NCBI GenBank assembly: GCA_964476375.1
Contig: CAYYZW010000159.1
Coordinates: 41,884 to 105,883, forward strand
DNA from: SAT2750 sp964476375
GTDB taxonomy: Bacteria; Planctomycetota; Planctomycetia; Pirellulales; Pirellulaceae
Length of the DNA: 64,000 nt
Direction: 5' to 3'
Below the pieces are notes generated by a model. The model was not told the DNA's origin and did not search any database. It was given only the letters and a program-made list of their open reading frames with translations. The position numbers were made by a program, and so were the translations under genes. This document shows, one piece after another, positions 1 to 10,279 of this stretch (its first letter is position 1; each line of letters starts with the position of its first letter).

Positions 1-710
1 TCGACCCGCTGGGGACCGTGGACGCCATCGGCTGGCTGGGCGGTGACATTCGTGGCCTCAAGCTTCTCTGCCTGGCAGCGGGTGGCGGCAAGCATGGAGC
101 CATTTACGCCCAGGCGGGCGCCCTCGTCACGGTGGTCGACCTGAGCCCTGCCATGCTGGAACTGGACCGGCAGGTCGCCGCCGAGCGGGGCCTCGACATG
201 CGGACCGTGGAAACCTCGATGGATGACCTGGGGATGTTCGACGAGGGAGATTTCGACCTGGTGATTCAGCCGGTCAGCACCTGCTACCTCCCCAGCATCG
301 TGCCGGTCTACCAGGCGGTCGCCAGGGTTCTTCGGCCAGGAGGGCTCTACGTGAGCCAGCACAAGCAACCGACCAGCCTGCAGTCCGGCATGGAACCCTC
401 CGCCTCGGGATACGAGATCCGTGAACCTTATTACCGCCAGGGTCCGCTTCCCCAGGTCAGCAACAGCTTGCTGCGGGAGGAAGGGACCCTTGAATACCTG
501 CACCGCTGGGAGGAAATTCTCGGTGACCTGTGTCGCTGCGGGTTTGCCATCGAAGATCTTACCGAACCGGTTCATGGGAAACGTGACGCGGAACATGGGA
601 GCTTTGGCCACCGTGCCATGTATATTGCTCCTTATGTCCGCATCAAGGCCCGGCGCCTGAGTGCCGACAACCGGCAGGTGAGCCCCCGCGTCATCCTTCC
701 TGGATCCTGA
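1..710 (+). CDS. Class I SAM-dependent methyltransferase, 5' end outside window
   Basis: The reading frame is open to the left edge, so the start is missing; the first in-window GTG at 18 is probably not the true start. The visible part reads as a Rossmann methyltransferase: the SAM-binding loop is AAGGGKHG followed by an acidic-end strand (VTVVDLS), and the post-motif segment RVLRPGGLYVSQHK is typical of the family. The substrate cannot be told. It ends 26 bases before the hydrolase gene on the same strand. The SAM loop lacks the textbook GxGxG but keeps the glycine-rich turn. Function beyond methyl transfer is inference. Confidence 0.85.
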   Translation, partial: DPLGTVDAIGWLGGDIRGLKLLCLAAGGGKHGAIYAQAGALVTVVDLSPAMLELDRQVAAERGLDMRTVETSMDDLGMFDEGDFDLVIQPVSTCYLPSIVPVYQAVARVLRPGGLYVSQHKQPTSLQSGMEPSASGYEIREPYYRQGPLPQVSNSLLREEGTLEYLHRWEEILGDLCRCGFAIEDLTEPVHGKRDAEHGSFGHRAMYIAPYVRIKARRLSADNRQVSPRVILPGS

Positions 711-736
711 CTAACCCGTTTCATAAAATTGGCCTG

Positions 737-1717
737 ATGAATCTCAAGATACTTCAACCAATCGGCTGGGTCCTGCTGCTGCACTCTGTCGCCGCATTAG
801 GTCTGTGCTCCGCGGAGCGAAGAAAAGTCATGGTCACCAGTACCATCGATGGCAGTCAGCAACCCTGTTACGTCATCCTCCCCGGTAGTTACCTGGAGGA
901 ACCGGCACCGGCACCACTACTGGTATCGCTCCACACCTGGAGTGGGGACGTGGAGCAAAGGAACATGGCATTGGAAGCGGAAGCGGAGGAGCGTGGCTGG
1001 ATCTACCTTTTCCCCCATTTCCGCGGCGCCAACAGGCACCCTGATGCCTGCGGATCCCCCCTTTCCCAGCAGGATATTCTGGATGCAGTGGACTGGGCCT
1101 GCCGCGTGGAAAAAGTGGACCAGCGTCGCATCTACCTGACCGGTGTTTCCGGGGGGGGACACATGACAATGCTCATGGTAGGGCGTCATCCGGACCGCTG
1201 GGCAGCGGCAAGTGCATGGGTCGGGATCAGTGACCTGGCTGCCTGGTATCACAGGCACAAGGAGGGAAATTACGGGCAGATGATGCGTGCCTGCTGCGGC
1301 GGCGCCGCCGGCCAAAGCCGGACAATTGACCGACAGTACCGGCAGCGGTCACCACTCACCTGGCTCAAGAAATCCCTGCCCGTACCACTCGACATTGCCG
1401 CAGGGGTCCATGACGGGCACACGGGAAGCGTGCCGGTTCGTCATTCGCTTGAAGCCTTCAATGTGATTGCCCGTACTGCCGGGGCAAGGGAAATCAGTGA
1501 GGAGGAAATGCAACAGATCGGTCGTGTCGAAGGCAGGCTCCTTGAACCCACCACCTCGGACCAGGCCAGGGACCCCTCACTGGGTCGAGATATCTACCTG
1601 AGGCGCCACGCCGGCCGGTCGCGTGTTACGATTTTCGAGGGTGGACACGAGGGAGTGGCGCACGCCGCAGTCGCCTGGCTGAACCAGTTTCAGAAACCAG
1701 CGGGCCGGCGTCCCTGA
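737..1717 (+). CDS. Secreted alpha/beta hydrolase (prolyl-oligopeptidase/esterase type)
   Basis: 326 residues. The N-terminus (about 1-26) has a hydrophobic stretch ending LCSA, read as a Sec signal peptide, so the enzyme probably acts in the periplasm. The nucleophile elbow GVSGGG places the catalytic Ser at residue 138; a His in EGGHEG near residue 304 and an Asp in VHDGHTG near 226-230 are candidates for the rest of the triad. This arrangement is that of serine esterases and peptidases of the alpha/beta-hydrolase fold; the substrate is unknown. No clear Shine-Dalgarno precedes the ATG. It lies between a methyltransferase and a dehydrogenase gene, without a firm functional link. Confidence 0.8.
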   Translation: MNLKILQPIGWVLLLHSVAALGLCSAERRKVMVTSTIDGSQQPCYVILPGSYLEEPAPAPLLVSLHTWSGDVEQRNMALEAEAEERGWIYLFPHFRGANRHPDACGSPLSQQDILDAVDWACRVEKVDQRRIYLTGVSGGGHMTMLMVGRHPDRWAAASAWVGISDLAAWYHRHKEGNYGQMMRACCGGAAGQSRTIDRQYRQRSPLTWLKKSLPVPLDIAAGVHDGHTGSVPVRHSLEAFNVIARTAGAREISEEEMQQIGRVEGRLLEPTTSDQARDPSLGRDIYLRRHAGRSRVTIFEGGHEGVAHAAVAWLNQFQKPAGRRP

Positions 1718-1746
1718 AAACAAGAAAAGAGCAAGGCAGGTTATCG

Positions 1747-2781
1747 ATGTCTCCAAACCACCGAGTCCTGGTGATTGGCACCGGTTCGATTGGCGAGCGG
1801 CATACCCGCTGCTTCCTTGCCACGAATCGGGCAACCGTCCAGATCTGTGAACTGGACCGGGATGTCCGACTTCGAGTCGCAGAGACCTACGGGGTGGAAT
1901 CCTTTGTGGCGCTCGAGCAGGCACTTGAGAATCCACCGGATGTTGCGGTCATCTGCACCCCCGCACCGCTGCATGTCCCGATGGCCCGGAAACTGGTCCT
2001 GGCGGGAACCGATGTGCTGGTAGAAAAACCTCTGGGGACATCCCTGGACGGGGTCGACCAGCTCTGCTGGGAGATGGAACACTCGGAGCGGATTGTTGCG
2101 GTTGCCTACGTGGGAAGGCAGAACCCGATGCTGCTGGAGATGAAACAGGCTATCGATTCCCGCCGGTTCGGCAAGCCCCTGCAATTGATCATGCAGGGAG
2201 GCCAGCATTTTCCAACCTATCGACCGGCCTTCCGGGAAACCTACTACCGTGACCGGGAGACCGGTGGAGGTGCGATCCAGGACGCCCTCACACATTCCAT
2301 CAACACCGCCCAGTGGCTGGTCGGACCGGTCCAGCGTGTTGCTGCAGACTGTGACCGCCTGGTCCTTGACGGGGTCAACGTGGAAGACACGGTCCACGTG
2401 ATTGCCCGGCACGGACCGGTCATGGCCAGCTACACGCTGAACCAGCACCAGGCGGCCAATGAAACCCGCCTGCAAGTCGTCTGCGAGAGAGGTGTCGTCC
2501 GCCTGGAAGCTGACAAGCAGTGTTGGAAAAGCATGGTAACGCCCGGCAACGACTGGACGTTGGAAAACCAGGTCTCCCTGGAGCGAGACGACCTGTTTGT
2601 CCGCCAGGCCAACATGTTCCTTGACGCCGTCGAAAAAGGGACGCCCGTCTCCTGTACACTCGCCGAGGGCATGGAGACCCTGCAAGCCAACCTGGCAATC
2701 CTGGCAGCCGCGGATACGGGAACCTGGCAGGAGGTCGACGAGATGATAGACAAGAAATCCCCCCAACAAGGACCATCATGA
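1747..2781 (+). CDS. Gfo/Idh/MocA family oxidoreductase
   Basis: 344 residues, a usual length for the family. The N-terminal Rossmann motif is VIGTGSIGERH (residues about 8-18); the substrate-side signature EKPLG lies near residue 98, and GGGAIQDALTHSI carries the Asp/His pair typical of the C-terminal domain. These enzymes oxidise or reduce sugars, inositols or related polyols with NAD(P). Its stop codon overlaps the ATG of the following SDR gene (ATGATGA), so the two are probably co-translated and may act on the same sugar-like substrate; that pathway link is inference. There is no signal peptide, so it should be cytoplasmic, unlike the exported family member at 14643. Confidence 0.9.
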   Translation: MSPNHRVLVIGTGSIGERHTRCFLATNRATVQICELDRDVRLRVAETYGVESFVALEQALENPPDVAVICTPAPLHVPMARKLVLAGTDVLVEKPLGTSLDGVDQLCWEMEHSERIVAVAYVGRQNPMLLEMKQAIDSRRFGKPLQLIMQGGQHFPTYRPAFRETYYRDRETGGGAIQDALTHSINTAQWLVGPVQRVAADCDRLVLDGVNVEDTVHVIARHGPVMASYTLNQHQAANETRLQVVCERGVVRLEADKQCWKSMVTPGNDWTLENQVSLERDDLFVRQANMFLDAVEKGTPVSCTLAEGMETLQANLAILAAADTGTWQEVDEMIDKKSPQQGPS

Positions 2782-3578
2782 TGACAACGGAACGCCACAT
2801 AAAAGAACTTTTTGACCTGACTGGCAAGGTCGTGCTGATCACCGGTGCCGGCGGTTACCTGGGATCCGCCATGTGCCGGGCTTTCGTCGAAGCGGGAGCC
2901 ACCGTGGTCGCCAGCAGTCGGCAGGCTGAACGCGCCCGGGAGATAGCGGCCAGCCTGGAAGAGATCGGCGGACAGCACTTCGGGGTCCAGCTGGATCACA
3001 TGGACTCCGACTCCATTGACAAGGGATTTGACGAGGCGGTCTCCCTGGCGGGGCACGTCGATATCCTCATCAATAATGGAAACGAGGGCGTCGGGGAGGA
3101 CCTGACAACAGTCAACGAGGAGCAATTCAACCGGCAACTTCAAAATGCCACCGGGTTTTTCCTCCTTGCCAGGCGACTTCGAGATCACCTGAATGGAAGA
3201 TCAGCCGGCGGCAGCATCATCCTGATCGGCTCGATGTACGGGGTGGTCGGCTCGTACCCGGATGCCTACGAGGGAATCTGTACTGCCAGCCCGGTCGGAT
3301 ACCATGCGCTCAAGGGAGGTATCGTTCACATGACACGCCACCTGGCAGCTTACTGGGCATGCGATAACATACGCGTCAATTGCCTCAGCCCGGGACCTTT
3401 TCCCAACCCGGAGAGTGCTCCGCAGGCGATGGTCGACCGGCTTTGCGAAAAACTGCCGATGAAGCGAATGGGTATCAACCATGAACTGAAGGGGGCAATC
3501 GTTTTCCTTGCAAGCGATGCCAGCAGTTACATGACTGGGCAAAACATGATCATCGATGGTGGCTGGACCGCCTGGTAA
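2778..3578 (+). CDS. Short-chain dehydrogenase/reductase (SDR)
   Basis: 266 residues with the classic SDR layout: cofactor motif TGAGGYLG at 22-29, NNG at 99-101, catalytic Ser152 in IGSMYG, Tyr175 and Lys179 in YHALK. This implies NAD(P)-dependent oxidation or reduction of an alcohol or ketone. Two adjacent ATG codons are possible starts (2778 and 2781); an AAGGA sits at about 2768. The gene overlaps the end of the Gfo/Idh/MocA gene, which points to a two-enzyme operon on a common polyol or sugar acid. The substrate is not identifiable. The insert between the active Ser and Tyr (residues 153-174) is longer than in minimal SDRs, as in several sugar-acid reductases. Confidence 0.9.
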   Translation: MMTTERHIKELFDLTGKVVLITGAGGYLGSAMCRAFVEAGATVVASSRQAERAREIAASLEEIGGQHFGVQLDHMDSDSIDKGFDEAVSLAGHVDILINNGNEGVGEDLTTVNEEQFNRQLQNATGFFLLARRLRDHLNGRSAGGSIILIGSMYGVVGSYPDAYEGICTASPVGYHALKGGIVHMTRHLAAYWACDNIRVNCLSPGPFPNPESAPQAMVDRLCEKLPMKRMGINHELKGAIVFLASDASSYMTGQNMIIDGGWTAW

Positions 3579-3598
3579 AGAACCCATGGAGGGGTTTG

Positions 3599-4330
3599 AT
3601 GAACATTCCGGCAGGTTATCGATTGGAATCGGCGCGGCCACTCACCAGCCTGGTATTCATCACACCGATGCTCGTGGCCTATGAAGCGGGAATCTTCCTG
3701 TTTGGCACCCAGGCTCTTCGCAACGGAGCCGACAAGTGGCTGCGAGATTTGCTGGACCTTCTCGGTCTGGAGCAGTACTTCCTGCTTCCTGTCCTGGCCG
3801 CTGCAGCCTTGCTGGCCTGGCACTACACCAGCCGGGCACAATGGACGCTCAACAGCCGTATCGTGCTTGGAATGTGGATTGAATCCCTGGGCCTGGGTGT
3901 CGTCTTGCTCCTGGCTGCACGCTTGCTGGCACTTCTTTTCTTCTGGACAAAAGCTCCCTTCCAGGCCTCGCTCTCGGTGGGACACCTGCCCACGATCTGC
4001 GGTTACTTCGGAGCCGGGATTTACGAGGAGCTTCTTTTCCGACTGATGCTGCTACCGGCGATCATCGGACTGCTCACCTGGTGGGGGTGCCGCAAGCGAA
4101 CTGCCGCGGGCTGGGCTGTGGTCTGCAGCAGCCTTCTCTTTTCGCTTGCCCACTACAATATCTTCTCTGGTGTTGGCGATGATTTTCATCTCTACAGCTT
4201 TATTTTCCGAACGCTCGCCGGGATCTTCTTCGCCATCCTTTTCCTCCGGAGGGGGTTTGGTATTGCCGCCGGAACACATGCGATGTACGACATCTGTGCG
4301 CTCATGTGGTCCGCCCTGGCTGGCAAATGA
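3599..4330 (+). CDS. CPBP family intramembrane metalloprotease
   Basis: About 243 residues with several hydrophobic helices. The family signature EELLFR (EExxxR) lies in the second half, followed by the FSLAHYN segment that supplies a metal-binding His. CPBP (Abi/Rce1-like) proteins are membrane metalloproteases. An in-frame TTG at 3596 precedes it, but the ATG at 3599 follows GGAGGGG with better spacing and is chosen. It starts 20 bases after the SDR gene and may be the last gene of that transcription unit. The target is unknown. Confidence 0.8.
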   Translation: MNIPAGYRLESARPLTSLVFITPMLVAYEAGIFLFGTQALRNGADKWLRDLLDLLGLEQYFLLPVLAAAALLAWHYTSRAQWTLNSRIVLGMWIESLGLGVVLLLAARLLALLFFWTKAPFQASLSVGHLPTICGYFGAGIYEELLFRLMLLPAIIGLLTWWGCRKRTAAGWAVVCSSLLFSLAHYNIFSGVGDDFHLYSFIFRTLAGIFFAILFLRRGFGIAAGTHAMYDICALMWSALAGK

Positions 4331-4433
4331 TCTTTGTTTCATTCACGGGCCACGTTTATAATGTGTTCCACCAGGGATCCCGGTCATTGCAACCGGACCG
4401 GATTTGACTTTGCCTGCAGGGGAAAATATCACC

Positions 4434-4973
4434 GTGTTATCTGTCAGGCCCAAGGTGGCAGAACTGGTCTTTCAGCTCTACGGACGTGTCCTGCACCCCG
4501 AGTTGTTCCAGGTCTTCAAGACCCAGGAGGTCGAGCGCGGGGACTACACGGCAAAAGTTCAAATTACCAGTGCCGGCCACGTGGTGACCTGGCGGTACCA
4601 GGGAATCACGCTCTCGGAAGTGGCGACCTCCGCCCAGCACCCACTCCCCCAGCGCCGCCGATTGCTCTCCCATCCACTCAAGGGCGACCGCAGTGACGAG
4701 CTGGAATGCCGTGGAGGAGTGAGTTACGAGACAACATTCCAGCTCGAGCAGGTGCCGGCCGACGTCTTCTGGACTTTCCAGCAGGAACTAACAGCGGATG
4801 GGCAGAAAAAGGGCATGCTTTACACGTTCAATTCGAGTGGCCGAATGGCCATGGGAGCACTGAGTTACATCCACGTGGAGACCCGTGCTCGAAGCATGCT
4901 GCTGCAGGCCTTTCACACGTTCCCGGATGACCAGGCGATCGTCAAAAGCCAGTCGTTATTCAAGCTGCCATGA
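4434..4973 (+). CDS. DUF2617 family protein
   Basis: About 179 residues. The opening after the chosen start, LSVRPKVAELVFQLYGR, and the later GGVSYETTFQLE match my memory of the DUF2617 family, small uncharacterised cytoplasmic proteins recurrent in planctomycetes and some actinobacteria. An upstream TTG at 4404 is possible, but the GTG at 4434 follows an AGGGGA with about ten bases spacing and starts where the conserved region starts. No catalytic motif, signal peptide or membrane segment is visible. Nothing in the neighbourhood gives a function. Confidence 0.75.
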   Translation: MLSVRPKVAELVFQLYGRVLHPELFQVFKTQEVERGDYTAKVQITSAGHVVTWRYQGITLSEVATSAQHPLPQRRRLLSHPLKGDRSDELECRGGVSYETTFQLEQVPADVFWTFQQELTADGQKKGMLYTFNSSGRMAMGALSYIHVETRARSMLLQAFHTFPDDQAIVKSQSLFKLP

Positions 4974-5106
4974 CCCGCATCGATAGCGGCCTTTCACTCC
5001 ACCAGCAGGCCCGTTCGGGCTGAATCAAACAGCGGACGGTCATCATTGACGAAATCCCCTCTTCCTCCAACAATGCACTGTCCCAGTCGTGACAAAGGAT
5101 TGTCCG

Positions 5107-6393
<1,287 letters not shown>

Positions 6394-6401
6394 GAACCAT
6401 C

Positions 6402-6833
6402 ATGGCTGAGAAAAATCGAATCCTGATCGCCGATGACAATCCGGCTAACTGCGAGTTACTACAGGCCTACCTGGCAGACGTGGATTGTGAGATCGAACTG
6501 GCCGTTGACGGGCAGGAAACACTCGACAAGGTGGCGTCCTGCCGGCCCGACCTGATCCTGCTCGACGTGATGATGCCGCGCCTGAATGGCTTTGAAGTCT
6601 GCAAGCAACTCAAGGAGGATCCCGACAACAGCAGGATCATGATCCTGATGGTAACGGCGCTGAATGAAATAGGGGATATTGAACGAGCCGTGGCTGCCGG
6701 CACCGACGATTTCCTTTCCAAGCCGGTCAACCAGGTGGAACTGATCAAACGAGTGGAGAACATGCTCAAGCTCAAGGATGTGACCGACGAGGTTGAGCGA
6801 CTGCGACAGTATATCGAGCAGATGGAAGAATAG
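6402..6833 (+). CDS. Single-domain response regulator (CheY-like receiver)
   Basis: 143 residues. Receiver landmarks are all present: acidic pair Asp11/Asp12, phosphoacceptor Asp55 in LILLDVMMP, Thr85 and Lys107 in FLSKPV. After residue 115 there is only a short charged helix likely to form a coiled coil, with no DNA-binding or enzymatic output domain. Such proteins relay phosphate or work by protein contact. The frame is open further upstream inside glyA, but ATG 6402 opens exactly at the receiver fold. No cognate kinase is in the window. It follows glyA by nine bases, so it may share its transcript. Confidence 0.92.
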   Translation: MAEKNRILIADDNPANCELLQAYLADVDCEIELAVDGQETLDKVASCRPDLILLDVMMPRLNGFEVCKQLKEDPDNSRIMILMVTALNEIGDIERAVAAGTDDFLSKPVNQVELIKRVENMLKLKDVTDEVERLRQYIEQMEE

Positions 6834-6904
6834 CCTCGCGCTTGCTGGCCGCCAAAAGAGTGAGGTATTCTGTAAACACGAATCGTGTACCACGGAAGCC
6901 ATCC

Positions 6905-8746
6905 ATGACACCCACGAGAACCCCCGGCTCTTTTCTTGCCAGCTGCTCCGTGTGGTTGTTCCTGCTTGTTCTCGCCCAGGCCGGTTTTGCCCAGCAGAAA
7001 TCGGCTGACAAGGACCAGTCACTTGAGCAGCGAATCGCCACCCTGATCGAGCAACTGGGAGATGATGATTTCAACCGGCGAGAATTTGCCCAGCGCCAGC
7101 TCAGGCTGATGGGGCTGCAAGCGTACGACGCGGTCCACAGGGCCCAGCAGCATGATGACATCGAGATTGCCAAGCGAGCCCATTACCTGGTTCGCAGCAT
7201 GCGGATCCAGTGGAGCCATGTCGATGACCCGGCGCCTGTTCGCCGCATCCTTGTCGGCTATGACAAGAGGAGCCCGGAAGAACGACGCAACCGAATGGAA
7301 CAGCTGGTCAAGCTCGAGCAGGGCCAGCTGATTCTCTGCCGCATGGTGCGCTACGAAACAACTGCACCCCTTTCCAAGTACGCGGCCCTGTTGATCATGC
7401 GGCAGGGATCGGCAACGGACGATTCCCAGGCCGCCATGCTGGCAGCGTCCTTGCGGGATGCGGTTCACCATAGTGCCCGGGTTGCTGCCAGCTGGATAAG
7501 GGCTCACGCGAAAACAATGGAAGACCCTGAATCGGCGCTTGCCGGATGGCAGCAGATCTGTCACCAGGAAGAAACGACGTTGACCCAGTTTCCCCAGCAG
7601 ACAACTCGTGAGATTACCCGCGACCTGCTGCGACATCACGCCCGGCTGCTCCATGATATTGACCGGCAAGAAGAATCCATGGCCGTCTTGCGCCGCACCA
7701 TTAACTTGCTGGACGGGACGCGAGGCCAGTTGCTGGAGATGGTGGCCTGGCTAGGCGAAAACAAGTTCTGGTCACTCATCCAGGATGTTGCAGATCGTTT
7801 TCCTGGCGAGTTCTCCAAGTATGCGGACCTCGCCTACTTCCTGGCCGAGTCCTACCTGGAAGAGGGGAATAAAGAACAGGCGGACCAGGCGGCAGCCCGC
7901 GCCCGGGCCATTGATCCGGACAACACCCGGGTTCATACGCTGATGGCCCTTCAACTCCAGCGGCGAAACCTGATTCCCTGGGCCATCGAGGAATATCGAC
8001 TGGTTCTGGAGAAAGCCGACCTGAAATCCCAGGACAGCCTTTACGCCAGGTTCCTCCTGAGCGAAGTACTGCATGACCTGGGCAATGAAGTGGAAGCAGC
8101 GGCAGTGCTTGATGGAGCCGTGGAAGCTGTCAGTGATGAACGAATAGAGCGACAGGTCGAACAGATTTTTGGCCGCACGCGGGCCGGCATCAGGTCGCGG
8201 CAATTGTACTTCCTGGCCCAGGCCAAGCTCCAGGAGCAGATGTTCGACGAACAAAAAAACCTGCTGGATAAGGCAATCGAATCGGATCCCAACGACGGGG
8301 ATGTTTTGATTGCCATGTACCGTTTCAAGAATGCGAACGACGCTTACAAGAAGCGAACACGGGAGTTCATCGAGGCAACGGTTGAGCACCACCGGGTGGA
8401 AATCGAGCTCTATGACAACACGTTCCACAACAGTGGCGATCCAACCGAACAGGAAACGGCACGAAGGAAGCTGGCCGGGGCAAACAACCAGCTCGCCTGG
8501 CTGGTCTGCAACACGGTGGGTGATTACAAGGAGGCCGTGCGATGTAGCCTTCGCTCACTGGAACTACGGCCCGGGTCTTCCAGCTATCTCGATACACTCG
8601 GGCATTGCTATTACGCCGTGGGAGATTACGAAAAAGCAGTGGCCACGCAACAGCAGGCAGTCGATGGTGACCCCAGTTCCCAGCAGATGGTGCGGATGCT
8701 CAAGGTCTTCAAGGATGCGCTGAAAGCCTCGCGCAAGGAAAAGTAA
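6905..8746 (+). CDS. Secreted TPR-repeat protein
   Basis: About 613 residues. ATG 6905 opens a clear signal peptide (hydrophobic VWLFLLVLAQAGFA, cleavage probably after the final Ala), so upstream starts in the same frame are rejected. The rest is helical: several tetratricopeptide-like units are visible in the second half, such as YFLAESYLEEGNKEQADQAA and YLDTLGHCYYAVGDYEKAV. The N-terminal third resembles HEAT-type helices. TPR domains act as protein-protein scaffolds; no enzyme motif is present. It is probably periplasmic. The partner is unknown. Confidence 0.8.
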   Translation: MTPTRTPGSFLASCSVWLFLLVLAQAGFAQQKSADKDQSLEQRIATLIEQLGDDDFNRREFAQRQLRLMGLQAYDAVHRAQQHDDIEIAKRAHYLVRSMRIQWSHVDDPAPVRRILVGYDKRSPEERRNRMEQLVKLEQGQLILCRMVRYETTAPLSKYAALLIMRQGSATDDSQAAMLAASLRDAVHHSARVAASWIRAHAKTMEDPESALAGWQQICHQEETTLTQFPQQTTREITRDLLRHHARLLHDIDRQEESMAVLRRTINLLDGTRGQLLEMVAWLGENKFWSLIQDVADRFPGEFSKYADLAYFLAESYLEEGNKEQADQAAARARAIDPDNTRVHTLMALQLQRRNLIPWAIEEYRLVLEKADLKSQDSLYARFLLSEVLHDLGNEVEAAAVLDGAVEAVSDERIERQVEQIFGRTRAGIRSRQLYFLAQAKLQEQMFDEQKNLLDKAIESDPNDGDVLIAMYRFKNANDAYKKRTREFIEATVEHHRVEIELYDNTFHNSGDPTEQETARRKLAGANNQLAWLVCNTVGDYKEAVRCSLRSLELRPGSSSYLDTLGHCYYAVGDYEKAVATQQQAVDGDPSSQQMVRMLKVFKDALKASRKEK

Positions 8747-8752
8747 ACCGGA

Positions 8753-8771
8753 TAGCCTCGATCCCCGGCTA
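8753..8771. terminator. Small hairpin between converging genes
   Basis: TAGCC at 8753-8757 can pair with GGCTA at 8767-8771 around a nine-base loop, lying in the 22-base gap between two convergent genes and touching the stop codon of the minus-strand gene. No T-tract follows, so intrinsic termination is only a possibility. Confidence 0.3.
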
Positions 8772-10277
8772 GGGCGCGACGAGAGTGATTCTCACGGAAA
8801 GCTGGCCCTTATTGTCCGCCAGTTGCGACGGCGCGTCGTTGACTCTCAGGTAGAGTATCCCCCCCTCCGGACAGTCAAGCGTTCCTGATGCGCCCACCGC
8901 GTGCGGCCGGGCCAGGCGTGTCTGTCCCTGCTCTCCCGGTTGGGCGACAGCCGCAAGCAGCCTGCCGAGCGGCTGGCCACGGTGATAGACCACCGTCACC
9001 CCCTCTGCTTCACTGATCCAGGGAACCGGGTCCGTGCCAAGCTGAAACTGGCCACTGGCAGCCAGTTGCAAGCGGCTTCCAGCAGGGATCTGGAAACCGG
9101 TGGACTGCCATCCCCGGTCTGCCTGCAGTACATGCGTGCCCCCACCTTCTGGAAACATGACTATCGGCCTGTCCTCGATTGCTTCACGGGGAATATCGTA
9201 CCCGTACTGGATATTGAACAGGAAAAGCTGCCACTCTTGCTGAATCCGTGGCCATTCGTCCTGCAGGGACCGGAGGAAATGCTCTGAAAAACCCCCGGAG
9301 GAATCGCGGCTATGGCGAATCATCTTGCGAAAAGCGGGCTGGTACTCCGGGTGAAAATCAAAGAAGGAAGAGGCGGCCCAGCACCATCCATACGGTTGAA
9401 TCTTCAAATGAGCATCAGCGGGGTATCCCATAATGGCCCGCAGCGGCATCCCGCGGCCCGCTGCCAGGTCATCCTTGACAATCTTGATCCGCCCCCAGTA
9501 GGGGGTCTCGCTCTTGGCCTGGGGAAAATGCCGTAAAGCAAGCGTGTTCCCATCCCAGCGATGGGTCCCCAGCAATTCTGCCATCCCTTCCATGTACCAG
9601 GGAGGCCCGCCTCCCTGCAGGAAGTGCACCATGAAGGCATGGGTCCCCTCGTGCAGCAGCAGGTGCCGGCGATAATAGTCGCTTGGCTGGTCAAGCAACC
9701 AAACACGGTACTCTGCACTGTACCCATGGGAAAAAGGCGGCAGGCTCTCCGGCAGCAGTCCCGCCTGGATAAAACGCTGCTTGTCCTTGATCACGCTCCC
9801 AACGACTTTCCAGTCGACGGTCTTTTCTTTTTCCACACCAAAGTACTCGCCCCACTGGGCGATCGCGAGATCAAAAACCCGCGGCAATTCGTCGATTGCC
9901 GGGTCCGCCGGGATATCGGTATAGATCGTGATCTGCTCTCCTTCCAGGACCCGAAGCCCTGCTGCCTTGACGCGTTCCAGGTCGACCGTGGGTGAACCGT
10001 CATGATCCGGCCCGGCAATCTGGACCGGTAACGGATTCCGTTCTCCTGGAGACTCCTCGACGACTGGAGGGACGTGGCCGGCTTCTTCATGCGCGGCCGG
10101 GCGAGATGGCGACACCGGTTCAGGGTTCTTTCGAGGGAGCCCCGGGGCTGAAGAGCCACCGGGACGCTGGTCCGTGCCGGCAGTTTCTTGTGGGGAGGAG
10201 TTGGACGCCGGGCCACAGCCTGGAGCCAGCCAGTAGATGGCCAGCATGATGGCAATCCACGGCATCCGGCGTGACAT
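8769..10277 (-). CDS. Lipoprotein with HExxH zinc-protease-like domain
   Basis: 502 residues. The N-terminus ends in a lipobox (LAPGC, Cys21), so the mature protein is probably membrane-anchored. A low-complexity Pro/Ser-rich linker (about 22-90) precedes a domain with HEGTH at 209-213 and, shortly after, WYMEGMAELL, which offers Glu230 or Glu234 as third zinc ligand. This is the gluzincin (peptidase MA-like) pattern. The C-terminal 110 residues look like a beta-rich domain. Two bases separate its start from the stop of the helicase gene upstream on the same strand, so they form an operon. The protease activity is inferred from motifs only. Confidence 0.75.
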   Translation of the reverse strand: MSRRMPWIAIMLAIYWLAPGCGPASNSSPQETAGTDQRPGGSSAPGLPRKNPEPVSPSRPAAHEEAGHVPPVVEESPGERNPLPVQIAGPDHDGSPTVDLERVKAAGLRVLEGEQITIYTDIPADPAIDELPRVFDLAIAQWGEYFGVEKEKTVDWKVVGSVIKDKQRFIQAGLLPESLPPFSHGYSAEYRVWLLDQPSDYYRRHLLLHEGTHAFMVHFLQGGGPPWYMEGMAELLGTHRWDGNTLALRHFPQAKSETPYWGRIKIVKDDLAAGRGMPLRAIMGYPADAHLKIQPYGWCWAASSFFDFHPEYQPAFRKMIRHSRDSSGGFSEHFLRSLQDEWPRIQQEWQLFLFNIQYGYDIPREAIEDRPIVMFPEGGGTHVLQADRGWQSTGFQIPAGSRLQLAASGQFQLGTDPVPWISEAEGVTVVYHRGQPLGRLLAAVAQPGEQGQTRLARPHAVGASGTLDCPEGGILYLRVNDAPSQLADNKGQLSVRITLVAP

Positions 10278-10279
10278 GC

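Noticed and set aside
1741..2769. Long minus-strand ORF over the Gfo/Idh/MocA gene
   Set aside because: It mirrors the real gene in the antisense frame and lacks motifs or a start signal.
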